Positions 18,257 to 24,720 of a DNA stretch of 33,491 bases are shown here, piece after piece. Where the stretch lies: contig JAKVKZ010000036.1 in NCBI GenBank assembly GCA_022484565.1, forward strand, positions 1 to 33,491, read 5' to 3'. The first letter of the stretch is position 1, and the number at the start of each line of letters is the position of its first letter. Source of the DNA: Muribaculaceae bacterium (GTDB lineage: Bacteria > Bacteroidota > Bacteroidia > Bacteroidales > Muribaculaceae). Made by a program: the position numbers and the translations under genes. The notes under the pieces are model-generated. The model did no database searches. It saw nothing but the letters and a program-made list of their open reading frames with translations, and was not told the origin of the DNA.

Positions 18257-18941
18257 ACGCTTCACTATTTAAGTTTAGATAATTCACTAAAGGATAATCA
18301 TTATTAGGATTTGATGTCAATGACTCTTCTCCTAAATCTGAAAACACACTGAATTGCTTATTTACAAGGTCTTTATAGGTGTAGTCACGCCTTTTTACCC
18401 CGCCATCAGATAAAAAGCTCCATTCCGAAAACTTTAATAACTTATGCTCTGAGGTAGGTTCACAATAATTCAATGCGTCACCCCACAAAATGTTTTTTGA
18501 AAGCAGGAACTCCACAGATTTGAGGCATTCCTGTTTATATTTTTCATGGAAAATCTTCAAGTATTCATTTTTGAATATTTCAAGTAGTCTTTCTCGGCAT
18601 TCCATCACATTATCCATCTGTATTTCAATGCCATATATACTGCTCACTGCAAGCAACGCATTGCGCTCATATAGGTTTTGCTCTTTTCCGTAGCGTGCCC
18701 GCACCACAGCCAATTTCCGTTCCAGAATCTTTGCCAAAAAGTTTCCGTTGCCGCAAGCCGGTTCAAGGAAGCGCGATTCAATTCTTTCCGTTTCCGATTT
18801 CACAAGGTCGAGCATAGCATTAACTTCACGGTCAGCGGTAAATACTTCACCGTGGACTGCAACGCGTTCTTTCGATTTTACCTGTACTTTATTAGCCTCT
18901 TGCAATTTGTTTTCGCTGGCAATGCGCCGCTCCGTTCCCAA
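18249..18941 (-). CDS. Small N6-type DNA methyltransferase, motif I only
   Basis: A 230-residue protein of the short methylase family that accompanies Eco57I-like methylases. The N-terminus KERVAVHGEVFTADREVNAML and motif I FLEPACGNGNFLAKIL (about 57-72) are clear; YGIEIQMDNV and ILWGDAL are later family landmarks. No NPPY motif IV is present, so it may bind SAM but not catalyse alone. The start is TTG 18941: an in-frame stop lies at 18987-18989 and no in-frame ATG exists between, and an ATG at 18952 is in another frame. It overlaps the next gene by 8 bp, as expected for one operon. A structured RNA element ends about 20 bp before the start. The gene is AT-rich relative to its surroundings. 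Confidence 0.8.
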   Translation of the reverse strand: MGTERRIASENKLQEANKVQVKSKERVAVHGEVFTADREVNAMLDLVKSETERIESRFLEPACGNGNFLAKILERKLAVVRARYGKEQNLYERNALLAVSSIYGIEIQMDNVMECRERLLEIFKNEYLKIFHEKYKQECLKSVEFLLSKNILWGDALNYCEPTSEHKLLKFSEWSFLSDGGVKRRDYTYKDLVNKQFSVFSDLGEESLTSNPNNDYPLVNYLNLNSEAYE

Positions 18942-18956
18942 TTGGGCAGCATAAAT

Positions 18957-19078
18957 AAAAAAAGTGTGGGAACATATCGTTTTATCCTAAAGTCGGGCCT
19001 TCGCATGCCTCTACAATGGACAAAACAATAGTCCCACACCTTAAGGTATATAGAGCCACACATTCACAGTGAGGCATG
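18957..19078 (-). ncRNA. Candidate pseudoknotted RNA or leader upstream of the methylase operon
   Basis: On the minus strand an 8-bp stem (19039-19032 with 18971-18964) and a 9-bp stem (19026-19018 with 18987-18979, one G-U pair) form one long hairpin; the wobble only pairs in minus-strand RNA. The hairpin loop contains 19011-19004, which is perfectly complementary over 8 bases to 19078-19071 just upstream, giving a possible pseudoknot or switch. Seven U residues follow (18963-18957), then the methylase start 16 bp later. It could be a small RNA with its own terminator or a leader controlling the operon. I do not recognise a known family. Confidence 0.45.
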
Positions 19079-19089
19079 TATATATCGCC

Positions 19090-19600
19090 AGCATGGGTGC
19101 TATTGCTATCATCTTCATTGTAGATTCAAATTTGCGAAGTTTGACTTTAGAAGATAATTTCAATATCACTCGAATATTTAAAATGCTCCGTTGTTGCAAG
19201 CCATAACTCTTCATGGCCACGAAGCGAAAGCAAAATTAATCAATTATTGCGTATTCTCTAATTTTCAACTCGAATTTTTCTTTGGCACCGTCATTTTTTA
19301 TTGAATAAAAACAGCGACATTATTTTCATTTAGATGCAAACGATAAACGCCAAATGAGAATTAAATAATCTCTCCCGCATTATTTTCTATCATTTTATCC
19401 ATTTTCGCAGTTATTCCCAATTCTCTCATCTTATATTTGCGCTTCTCCTTATCAATTATCGCAAGAGAAAATATTTTTGACAAACACAGCTCATTGAAAC
19501 GCTGCCACATTTAAAACGTCAAGAGGGATAGTTTCGCATTGCACGGCAGGAATCGGAATTTCTTCATGCAGTCCATGAAATCCTCACTCCTATCTACAGC
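19090..19600. other. AT-rich intergenic region without a recognised gene
   Basis: About 500 bases between the R-M leader and the kor operon. It is AT-rich and holds only very short reading frames, including one of 37 codons on the plus strand starting at 19093. A TAATTTTG box on the minus strand (19238-19231) fits the -7 consensus and could start the R-M transcript. Nothing else is recognised. Confidence 0.5.
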
Positions 19601-19601
19601 A

Positions 19602-19637
19602 GAAGTGGAAATCCCGATTTCTCGAAATTTCCACTTC
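19602..19637. repeat. Perfect 11-bp inverted repeat after korC
   Basis: 19602-19612 and 19627-19637 are perfect reverse complements with a 14-base loop that can form a further 3-bp stem. It lies just after the stop of the last kor gene (minus strand), where a terminator is expected, but no U-run follows on either strand. It may be a 3' processing or stability hairpin. Confidence 0.6.
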
Positions 19638-19663
19638 CAAATTAGTTATATCGTTTAAAGCAA

Positions 19664-20203
19664 TCAGTCTTTAATCAATGCCATGCCTTTGCGTATCGCA
19701 TCCTCGTTCATCGGCAGCAGGTGGTGCAGACGTTCAGGCAATGTGTGCTTCAGTCCGTTCATCACGCTATCAATGCTCACAATCGGCTTTACTTTCAAGT
19801 ATGCGCCAAGCATAATCATATTGTAGGTTTTCGCATTCTTCATTGTGAAGGTCGCTTCCATTCCGTCAACACGATACACCTTTATGTCGGTGCGCGTAGG
19901 TGCATGGTGAATGCCGTAGCTGTCGTAAATCAATATTCCGCCTGGCTTAACCTTACTTTCAAAGCGGTCGAGGCTCTGCTGGTTGAGAACTATTACGGTG
20001 TCGTAGGCATTCAGAATCGGCGAACTGATTTTGTCGTCGCTGATTATCACGGTCACATTTGCCGTACCGCCACGCTGCTCTGGGCCATAACTCGGCATCC
20101 ATGTGATTTCCTTGTCTTCCATCAATCCGGAATATGCAAGAATCTTACCCATTGAGAGCACTCCCTGTCCTCCGAATCCGGCTATTATTATCTCTTCTTT
20201 CAT
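19664..20203 (-). CDS. korC: 2-oxoacid:ferredoxin oxidoreductase, gamma subunit
   Basis: A 179-residue gamma subunit with the family N-terminus IIIAGFGGQGVLSMGKIL (GFGGQG 9-14) and the segment SYGPEQRGGTANVTVIIS. Together with the alpha, beta and ferredoxin subunits it forms the enzyme that oxidises a 2-oxoacid to acyl-CoA and CO2 with ferredoxin as electron acceptor. The gene starts 2 bp after the stop of the beta gene. In Bacteroidales this four-gene set is usually named as 2-oxoglutarate oxidoreductase (Kor) or as the branched-chain VorB type; sequence reading alone does not settle the substrate. It is the last gene of the operon. Confidence 0.92.
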   Translation of the reverse strand: MKEEIIIAGFGGQGVLSMGKILAYSGLMEDKEITWMPSYGPEQRGGTANVTVIISDDKISSPILNAYDTVIVLNQQSLDRFESKVKPGGILIYDSYGIHHAPTRTDIKVYRVDGMEATFTMKNAKTYNMIMLGAYLKVKPIVSIDSVMNGLKHTLPERLHHLLPMNEDAIRKGMALIKD

Positions 20204-20205
20204 CG

Positions 20206-20967
20206 TTACTCGTTCTTTAAGTCGCCAATAGGATATTTCTTAAACATGTGCTCCACCATCCAGTCGTTAGCCTGTGCTGGTGTCATCTTCCAACCTGCGT
20301 TGCAGGTGCTCACAATCTCCACAAGTGATGTGCCCTTGCCTGCCATGCTGTTCTCGAACGCGTGGATAATTGCGGCTTTCGCCTTCCTCACGGCTGCCGG
20401 TGTGTGCACGCTTTGGCGTGTCACGTAGCAACTTCCGTCGAGGTGTGCCACAAGTTCTGAAATTGCGAGTGGATAGCCGTTAAGGTCAACGCGCCTTCCG
20501 TAAGGTGTGGTTGCCGTCTTCATGCCGAGCAGCGTGGTAGGTGCCATTTGGCCGCCTGTCATGCCGTAGATGGCATTGTTGATGAAGATTATCGCGATGT
20601 TCTCGCCACGGTTGGCGGCATGTATCGTCTCGCCTGTGCCTATCGCGGCAAGGTCGCCGTCACCCTGATAGGTGAACACGAGTTTGTCGGGCTGCAGGCG
20701 TTTGATGGCAGTTGCGAGCGCAGGTGCGCGTCCGTGGGCTGCTTCCACCCAGTCAATGTCAACATATTTGTAGGCAAACACTGCGCATCCCACCGGCGAA
20801 ACACCGATTGCCTTGTCGCCCCAACCTTTTTCTTCCAATATCTCCGCTATGAGTTTATGGACTACTCCATGACTGCATCCCGGGCAATAGTGCATATTTG
20901 TGTCATTCAGAAGTGTAGGCTTCTTATAAACGCAATTTTCAGGTTTGATTATATCGTTTATTTCCAT
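20206..20967 (-). CDS. korB: 2-oxoacid:ferredoxin oxidoreductase, beta (TPP) subunit
   Basis: A 253-residue thiamine-diphosphate subunit. HYCPGCSHG (26-34, two Cys) opens the domain; GDGDLAAIG (102-110) with Asn130-Asn131 is the TPP-Mg motif, followed by IYGMTGGQMAPTT. It performs the decarboxylation step. ATG 20967 matches the usual protein start (MEINDIIKPEN); a GTG at 20979 overlapping the upstream stop as GTGA would add four residues and could be the real, translationally coupled start. It lies between the alpha and gamma genes of the same operon. Length is close to the normal 250-280 for the family. Confidence 0.93.
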   Translation of the reverse strand: MEINDIIKPENCVYKKPTLLNDTNMHYCPGCSHGVVHKLIAEILEEKGWGDKAIGVSPVGCAVFAYKYVDIDWVEAAHGRAPALATAIKRLQPDKLVFTYQGDGDLAAIGTGETIHAANRGENIAIIFINNAIYGMTGGQMAPTTLLGMKTATTPYGRRVDLNGYPLAISELVAHLDGSCYVTRQSVHTPAAVRKAKAAIIHAFENSMAGKGTSLVEIVSTCNAGWKMTPAQANDWMVEHMFKKYPIGDLKNE

Positions 20968-20975
20968 AGCTTCCC

Positions 20976-22064
20976 TCACTTTTTCTTGTTGATTACTTTC
21001 TCTTTCAGCGCGTCAAGCACTTCATCAGGATTCGGCACAATTCCGCCGAGCCTTCCGTAATGCTCCACGTCAACCTTGCATTCCACAGCCAGTTTCACGT
21101 CTTCTATCATCTGTCCGGCGTCAAGCTCCACCACGAGGATGCCTTTCGCTTTCTTAGCTGCGTTCTTTATCTGTTCGTATGGGAAAGGCCATAATGTTAT
21201 CGGGCGAATAAGTCCGAGCTTCAATCCTTCCTCACGCGCATTTTCCATTACTTTCTGGCAAATTCTTGCCATGCTGCCGAATGCCACAAGCAGATAATCG
21301 CAATCATCCACATCAAGCATTTCCACTCTCACCTCGTTCTTCTCTATCTCGCGGTAAGTGCGCTGGAAGCGTTCGTTGTTGCGTTCCATTTGGGCGGTGT
21401 CAAGTTCAAGTGAACTGATTACATTCGGTTTACGGCCTTTAGCACCGGTCAATGCCCAAGGGCATTGCTTGCGTATTTCCTCATCAGTACGGCGTGGACG
21501 TTGCGGTGGAAGCACCACTTTCTCCATCATCTGCCCTACTATGCCGTCGGCAAGTATCATGGCCACAGTGCGGTATTTGAACGACAAGTCCCATGCAAGG
21601 CCCACAAAGTCGCACATTTCCTGCACCGACGATGGTGCCAGTGTAATCAGTCGGTAGTCACCATGACCGCCGCCTTTCACTGCCTGAAAATAATCGGCCT
21701 GCGACGGGTGTATTGTTCCCAGTCCAGGACCGCCGCGCATCACATTCACTATGAGTGCAGGCAGTTCGCTGGCTGCAAGGTAGGATATTCCTTCCTGCAT
21801 CAGGCTTATGCCCGGACTTGATGACGAGGTCACCACGGCTTTGCCGCAGGCTGCTCCTCCGTACACCATGTTTATAGAGGCCAATTCACTCTCGGCCTGC
21901 ACCACAACCATGCCTGTGCTTTCCCACGGCATCTCTGCCTCAAGGGTCTCAAGCACTTCCGATTGCGGAGTGATGGGATATCCGAAGTACCCGTCGGCTC
22001 CATAGCGAATCATCGCATGCGCCAGCGCTTCGTTCCCCTTCATCAACCTTACTTCTTCTTTCAT
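20976..22064 (-). CDS. korA: 2-oxoacid:ferredoxin oxidoreductase, alpha subunit
   Basis: A 362-residue alpha subunit. FGYPITPQSEVLE (27-39) is the hallmark of the pyrimidine-binding domain; QAESELASINMVYGGAACG and SSSSPGISLMQEGISYL follow. A CoA/transketolase C-terminal-like domain covers the rest (YLLVAFGSMARICQ, PITLWPFP). The gene does not carry an N-terminal gamma fusion, in agreement with a separate korC. It is 34 bp downstream of the ferredoxin gene. Automated pipelines often call this protein VorB (3-methyl-2-oxobutanoate dehydrogenase); the 2-oxoglutarate reading rests on the usual Bacteroidales annotation and is less certain than the family. Confidence 0.92.
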   Translation of the reverse strand: MKEEVRLMKGNEALAHAMIRYGADGYFGYPITPQSEVLETLEAEMPWESTGMVVVQAESELASINMVYGGAACGKAVVTSSSSPGISLMQEGISYLAASELPALIVNVMRGGPGLGTIHPSQADYFQAVKGGGHGDYRLITLAPSSVQEMCDFVGLAWDLSFKYRTVAMILADGIVGQMMEKVVLPPQRPRRTDEEIRKQCPWALTGAKGRKPNVISSLELDTAQMERNNERFQRTYREIEKNEVRVEMLDVDDCDYLLVAFGSMARICQKVMENAREEGLKLGLIRPITLWPFPYEQIKNAAKKAKGILVVELDAGQMIEDVKLAVECKVDVEHYGRLGGIVPNPDEVLDALKEKVINKKK

Positions 22065-22098
22065 TTTGTTGAATGAATTTTTATTTCCTTTGATTTTG

Positions 22099-22329
22099 TT
22101 ATTTCTCTGTTGTCTTGTAAACCTCTATGCATGCATCAGGGCATACCAGTGCGCAACTTGCGCATCCTATGCACTTTTCTGGATTCTGCATATATGCGAA
22201 ATGATATCCGCGGTTGTTTACTTCTTTTGGCTGCAATGCAAGGACGTCGCACGGGCAAGCCACCACGCACAGGTCGCATCCCTTGCACCTTTCCTCATTC
22301 ACTACAACTGCTCCTCTAAATTTTGCCAT
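22099..22329 (-). CDS. korD: Ferredoxin-like delta subunit (two 4Fe-4S) of the oxidoreductase
   Basis: A 76-residue ferredoxin with two complete CxxCxxCxxxC motifs (Cys15/18/21/25 and Cys53/56/59/63), separated by about 27 residues. It is the electron-accepting subunit of the 2-oxoacid oxidoreductase and the first gene of the korDABC order. A TAnnTTTG box at 22381-22374 (minus strand), inside a perfect inverted repeat, lies about 45 bp upstream of the ATG. Confidence 0.93.
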   Translation of the reverse strand: MAKFRGAVVVNEERCKGCDLCVVACPCDVLALQPKEVNNRGYHFAYMQNPEKCIGCASCALVCPDACIEVYKTTEK

Positions 22330-22369
22330 ACCAAGTATTTATTATTAAGTTGTTCACAATCTTTTTTGC

Positions 22370-22398
22370 GATACAAAAATAGATAAACTTTTTGTATC
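22370..22398 (-). promoter_or_regulatory. korDABC promoter box inside a 10-bp inverted repeat
   Basis: 22370-22379 (GATACAAAAA) and 22389-22398 are perfect reverse complements with a 9-bp spacer. The left arm contains the minus-strand -7 element TATTTTTG (22381-22374). Such placement suggests an operator for a dimeric regulator that blocks or aligns RNA polymerase. No U-run follows, so it is not a good terminator for the upstream gene. The regulator is not identified. Confidence 0.5.
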
Positions 22399-22436
22399 TA
22401 TTCTGCATTTTTCCTTTTTTAGCCTTACATTAACCT

Positions 22437-22465
22437 TTGGCACAATTCCTCTTTTTTTGTGCCAA
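22437..22465. repeat. 9-bp inverted repeat after the DUF2461 gene
   Basis: TTGGCACAA (22437-22445) and TTGTGCCAA (22457-22465) form a perfect 9-bp stem with an 11-base loop, 48 bp after the stop of the minus-strand DUF2461 gene. It may be its transcription end, but no U-run follows on the minus strand. Confidence 0.5.
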
Positions 22466-22512
22466 CAAGCTGTTTTTAACGTTAATTCAGCCGGTTTTTG
22501 CTCATAATTTCC

Positions 22513-23175
22513 TTATTCGTCGAATGTGTAGTTCAGGAAATTGTGAAATTCCATCAGCGGACGGAAGTCGGCTGCAGCCTTTTCCACCCAGTCTCCTGTG
22601 GTGAAATAGCTGTCGGGCACATTGTGCGACACGAGGTATTCCTTCATTTTTATGTATTCAGCGTACGGATGTTCCCTCGGAAAGCCTTTTGGCATTGTCT
22701 TCAGGCTCTCGCTTACGAATCTGTATCGTTTGGTGAATTCCTTATCGTTGATTATCCCGAGAAATTCCTCTATGTTGTCGTCAATCGAATGTCGCAATTT
22801 GGCAAGCAGTTCTCTGTCGGGGCACCATATTCCGCCATGAAGTCCCGCATCGCCGGGCTGCATGTGCAGATAGTAGCACGATTTCAACGTCTTTCGCCCT
22901 CCGCGTGCCACCACTGTCGAAAAATACGTTTTGTAAGGTGTCTTGTCCTTGGCGAACCTGATGTCGCGATAGATTCTGTACACGCAGTCGCTTGCCTGCA
23001 CACCTTTCAGTGTCGCGTCATATTCCGCCATCATCCCAATCAACCTTTGCACGTCAAGAATCCACGCTTCGCGCAGTTCATCGTATTCAGCCTTGTGGGC
23101 GTGAAACCATTCCCTGTCGTTGTTTACCGTCAATTCCTTCAAAAAATCGAATATCTCTTTAGCGTTTGTCTTCAT
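22513..23175 (-). CDS. DUF2461 (TIGR02453) family protein
   Basis: A 220-residue protein of the DUF2461/TIGR02453 family. The family signature is clear: FLKELTVNNDREWFHAHK near the N-terminus, then VYRIYRDIRFAKDKTPYKT (about residues 66-84), then YYLHMQPGDAGLHGGIWCP. The family is widespread in Bacteroidetes and has no established biochemical role. The start ATG overlaps the stop of the upstream thioredoxin-like gene by 4 bp (ATGA), so the two are translationally coupled. Length matches the family (about 220). Confidence 0.9.
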   Translation of the reverse strand: MKTNAKEIFDFLKELTVNNDREWFHAHKAEYDELREAWILDVQRLIGMMAEYDATLKGVQASDCVYRIYRDIRFAKDKTPYKTYFSTVVARGGRKTLKSCYYLHMQPGDAGLHGGIWCPDRELLAKLRHSIDDNIEEFLGIINDKEFTKRYRFVSESLKTMPKGFPREHPYAEYIKMKEYLVSHNVPDSYFTTGDWVEKAAADFRPLMEFHNFLNYTFDE

Positions 23176-24080
23176 TTCTGTTCAGTTCTACTGACTTTCA
23201 TCATCGCCTCAATCTTTTCGTGGGGCATTCCATCTTCCTTCATTATTATCGTTCCGTCGCGGTCAATCACTACTGCTGATGGCACTTCCTCCACGCCGTA
23301 TTTTATCTGCATGTCGCTGTGGTCGCCGTTCATGTCGCTCACAAGTGGAAATTTGCAGTTGTATATTGCTTGCTGGTTGTTAAGTTCCTGTTGGTTGTTG
23401 CACTGGCACACCTCTATTATAGCCGTTGTGTCCGACTTGATTTTTTCGTAAAGTTTTTTCAGATACACCACTTCATCCCGTCCAATCCGTTCAGGTGAGC
23501 CAAGCACAATCAGCACCCGCCTTCCGGGCACATATTCGCTCAATTTATGCTTGTCGTAATGGCTGTCGGTGAAGTCAAGGTCAGGCGCTTTTTCTCCCAC
23601 ACCCGCCTGCTGTGTGGAAATGTAGCGGGAAACGCATTTGCCGTAGGTGCTTGCCTGCATTTCTTCGGGCAGCGTGTCGAGAATCGATTTCAGCGAATCC
23701 TTCGCCACGAGTTTACGCAATGCAAATAGCCTTTGCAATCCTGCTTCAGTGCCGGCAAACTTCACTGCGGTCCTCACATTCTCGCGGGCCGATTCCTCAC
23801 CGATTGCCGCAGCCACGGCCTTCAGGCTGTCAATCTTTTCAGGATGCGCATTCATTTCGCGGCGCAGAGCCTCATATTTATCCTGATATTTCGCCCACAT
23901 CGTTTGGTCGGCCTTCCTGAAGTTTTCATCTGTAGCCTTTTTTGCCGTGCTTGCAATGCCGGAAGCGGTTTTCACTTCCGCATCAGCCTGTTTCCCGTGA
24001 CTCACCTTCACCACGCCTTGGGCAGCGCAGCATCCGGCAGTAGCCACGATGCATATCATCGAAACAATTATATTTCTCAT
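23172..24080 (-). CDS. Exported thioredoxin-fold (TlpA-like) protein without CxxC
   Basis: A 302-residue protein. A signal peptide covers about residues 1-20 (a Cys-Cys pair there is a poor lipobox). A charged helical region (40-155) precedes a TlpA/AhpC-TSA-type domain starting at GEKAPDLDFTDSHYDKHKLSEYV. At the place where thioredoxins have WCxxC the sequence reads LIVLGSPERIGRDEVVYLKKL, so there is no redox pair; the cis-Pro motif VEEVPSAVVIDRDGTII is kept. It is therefore more likely a binding or scaffold protein than a disulfide reductase. It overlaps the DUF2461 gene by 4 bp. Related Bacteroidetes TlpA-like lipoproteins often carry an N-terminal helical or DUF4369 domain. Confidence 0.78.
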   Translation of the reverse strand: MRNIIVSMICIVATAGCCAAQGVVKVSHGKQADAEVKTASGIASTAKKATDENFRKADQTMWAKYQDKYEALRREMNAHPEKIDSLKAVAAAIGEESARENVRTAVKFAGTEAGLQRLFALRKLVAKDSLKSILDTLPEEMQASTYGKCVSRYISTQQAGVGEKAPDLDFTDSHYDKHKLSEYVPGRRVLIVLGSPERIGRDEVVYLKKLYEKIKSDTTAIIEVCQCNNQQELNNQQAIYNCKFPLVSDMNGDHSDMQIKYGVEEVPSAVVIDRDGTIIMKEDGMPHEKIEAMMKVSRTEQK

Positions 24081-24129
24081 ATCTTTTAATTTAAAGATTT
24101 TCAGGCATATATTTTCAGTTCCTCTCTAT

Positions 24130-24178
24130 TTCAAAAAATCAAAAAAGCTAACCGACAGCAAATAAGTCGATTAGCTTT
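24130..24178 (-). terminator. Intrinsic terminator of tRNA-Leu
   Basis: On the minus strand a 13-bp stem (24178-24166 with 24156-24144, one wobble) with a 9-base loop is followed by TTTTTTGATTTTTTG. It starts 9 bases after the tRNA-Leu 3' end. Confidence 0.85.
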
Positions 24179-24186
24179 AAAAGGCG

Positions 24187-24267
24187 TGCGCAGGGGGGGA
24201 CTCGAACCCCCACGTCTTACGACACTAGATCCTAAGTCTAGCGCGGCTACCATTACGCCACTTGCGC
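24187..24267 (-). tRNA. tRNA-Leu (anticodon UAG)
   Basis: An 81-base class II tRNA: acceptor GCGCAAG pairs with CCTGCGC except for one A-C mismatch at pair 6-67; the anticodon stem CTAGA/TCTAG closes the loop CTTAGGA with anticodon UAG. A long variable arm (GUC-GUAA-GAC) follows, as expected for Leu. The T-arm is GGGGG-UUCGAGU-CCCCC, and A73 is the Leu discriminator. CCA is not encoded. A complete promoter lies upstream and a terminator downstream. Confidence 0.93.
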
Positions 24268-24332
24268 ATTAATTCTCCATCCGGCGATGCTCTGTCCTTG
24301 TCCTTTCGCTCTGTCATCGCCCAAATAGCATG

Positions 24333-24363
24333 CAAATTTACTCCATTTTTTTCATTCTGCAAA
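24333..24363 (-). promoter_or_regulatory. Complete promoter of tRNA-Leu
   Basis: On the minus strand TTTG (24363-24360), 19 bp, then TAAATTTG (24340-24333), the exact Bacteroidetes consensus with the optimal spacing. It faces tRNA-Leu. Confidence 0.75.
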
Positions 24364-24460
24364 ATCCGTACATGTTTTTCAGTCATTCAGCATTTTAACT
24401 CTTTCGCCAAAAAAATAAAAAAATTTTAGGGCTGCGCAAAAAGGCTGCATTACGCCTTTC

Positions 24461-24468
24461 TACCTTTG
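24461..24468 (+). promoter_or_regulatory. -7 promoter box of tRNA-Ser
   Basis: TACCTTTG fits TAnnTTTG and ends 15 bp before the tRNA-Ser 5' end, a fitting distance for a short leader. No clear -33 element is seen. Confidence 0.5.
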
Positions 24469-24483
24469 CATCGTCAACGCAAT

Positions 24484-24568
24484 GGAAGCATGGGTGAGTG
24501 GACGAAACCAGCACACCGCTAACGTGCTGAACCAATTGGTTCCGAAGGTTCGAATCCTTCTGCTTCCG
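24484..24568 (+). tRNA. tRNA-Ser (anticodon GCU), unusual anticodon loop
   Basis: An 85-base class II tRNA. The acceptor GGAAGCA/TGCTTCC is perfect with G73; the variable arm GAACC-AAUU-GGUUC is long, as in Ser; the T-arm is GAAGG-UUCGAAU-CCUUC. The anticodon stem is GCAC/GTGC and the loop reads (A)CCGCUAA(C), placing GCU at 34-36. Position 33, almost always U in tRNAs, is C, and pair 31-39 is an A-C mismatch. All other parts look functional and a promoter box lies just upstream. It is a real tRNA-Ser gene, perhaps with reduced function or an assembly error in the loop. CCA is not encoded. Confidence 0.82.
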
Positions 24569-24632
24569 CTAATTTGAGCGACTTTTTGATGTTGCCACAA
24601 ATCATTTTCCGAATCCAGTCAGCCTCTCAAAT

Positions 24633-24705
24633 CCTTCAATATCTCAGTTGGCAGAACAGTTTTTCTGCAATAAGCAGCTCGCGGGTTCAAATCCCGCCCG
24701 AATCA
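24633..24705 (+). pseudogene. Degenerate tRNA-like remnant
   Basis: A perfect T-arm (24681-24697, GCGGG-UUCAAAU-CCCGC), a D-loop-like CAGUUGGCAGA (24645-24655) and an anticodon-arm-like GUUUU-UCUGCAA-UAAGC (24659-24675) are in the right order and spacing for a tRNA. The acceptor 3' strand CCGAATC-A has no matching 5' strand and the D-stem is broken. It is probably a decayed tRNA or the 3' half of a tRNA left at an old integration site. A standalone functional tRNA is unlikely. Confidence 0.5.
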
Positions 24706-24720
24706 CAAAATCTTCAACAA

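Noticed and set aside
14166..18941. BREX or classical type I restriction system
   Set aside because: No PglX-, PglZ- or BrxC-like gene and no HsdS-type specificity subunit is present.
18960..19042. Invertible promoter of the restriction operon
   Set aside because: The inverted repeats are imperfect and the spacing is short; the G-U pair and U-run fit an RNA hairpin better than a recombinase target.
19093..19206. A 37-codon frame on the plus strand with a hydrophobic start
   Set aside because: No promoter box, no repeats and no similarity; chance is sufficient in an AT-rich gap.
22437..22465. Rex-like redox operator
   Set aside because: The TTGTG/CACAA-like arms are suggestive, but spacing and order do not match TTGTGA-N6-TCACAA, and the site is far from a promoter box.
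22498..23451. A 317-codon open frame on the plus strand
   Set aside because: It is antisense to the DUF2461 and thioredoxin-like genes, which have clear family motifs and a 4-bp coupling overlap.
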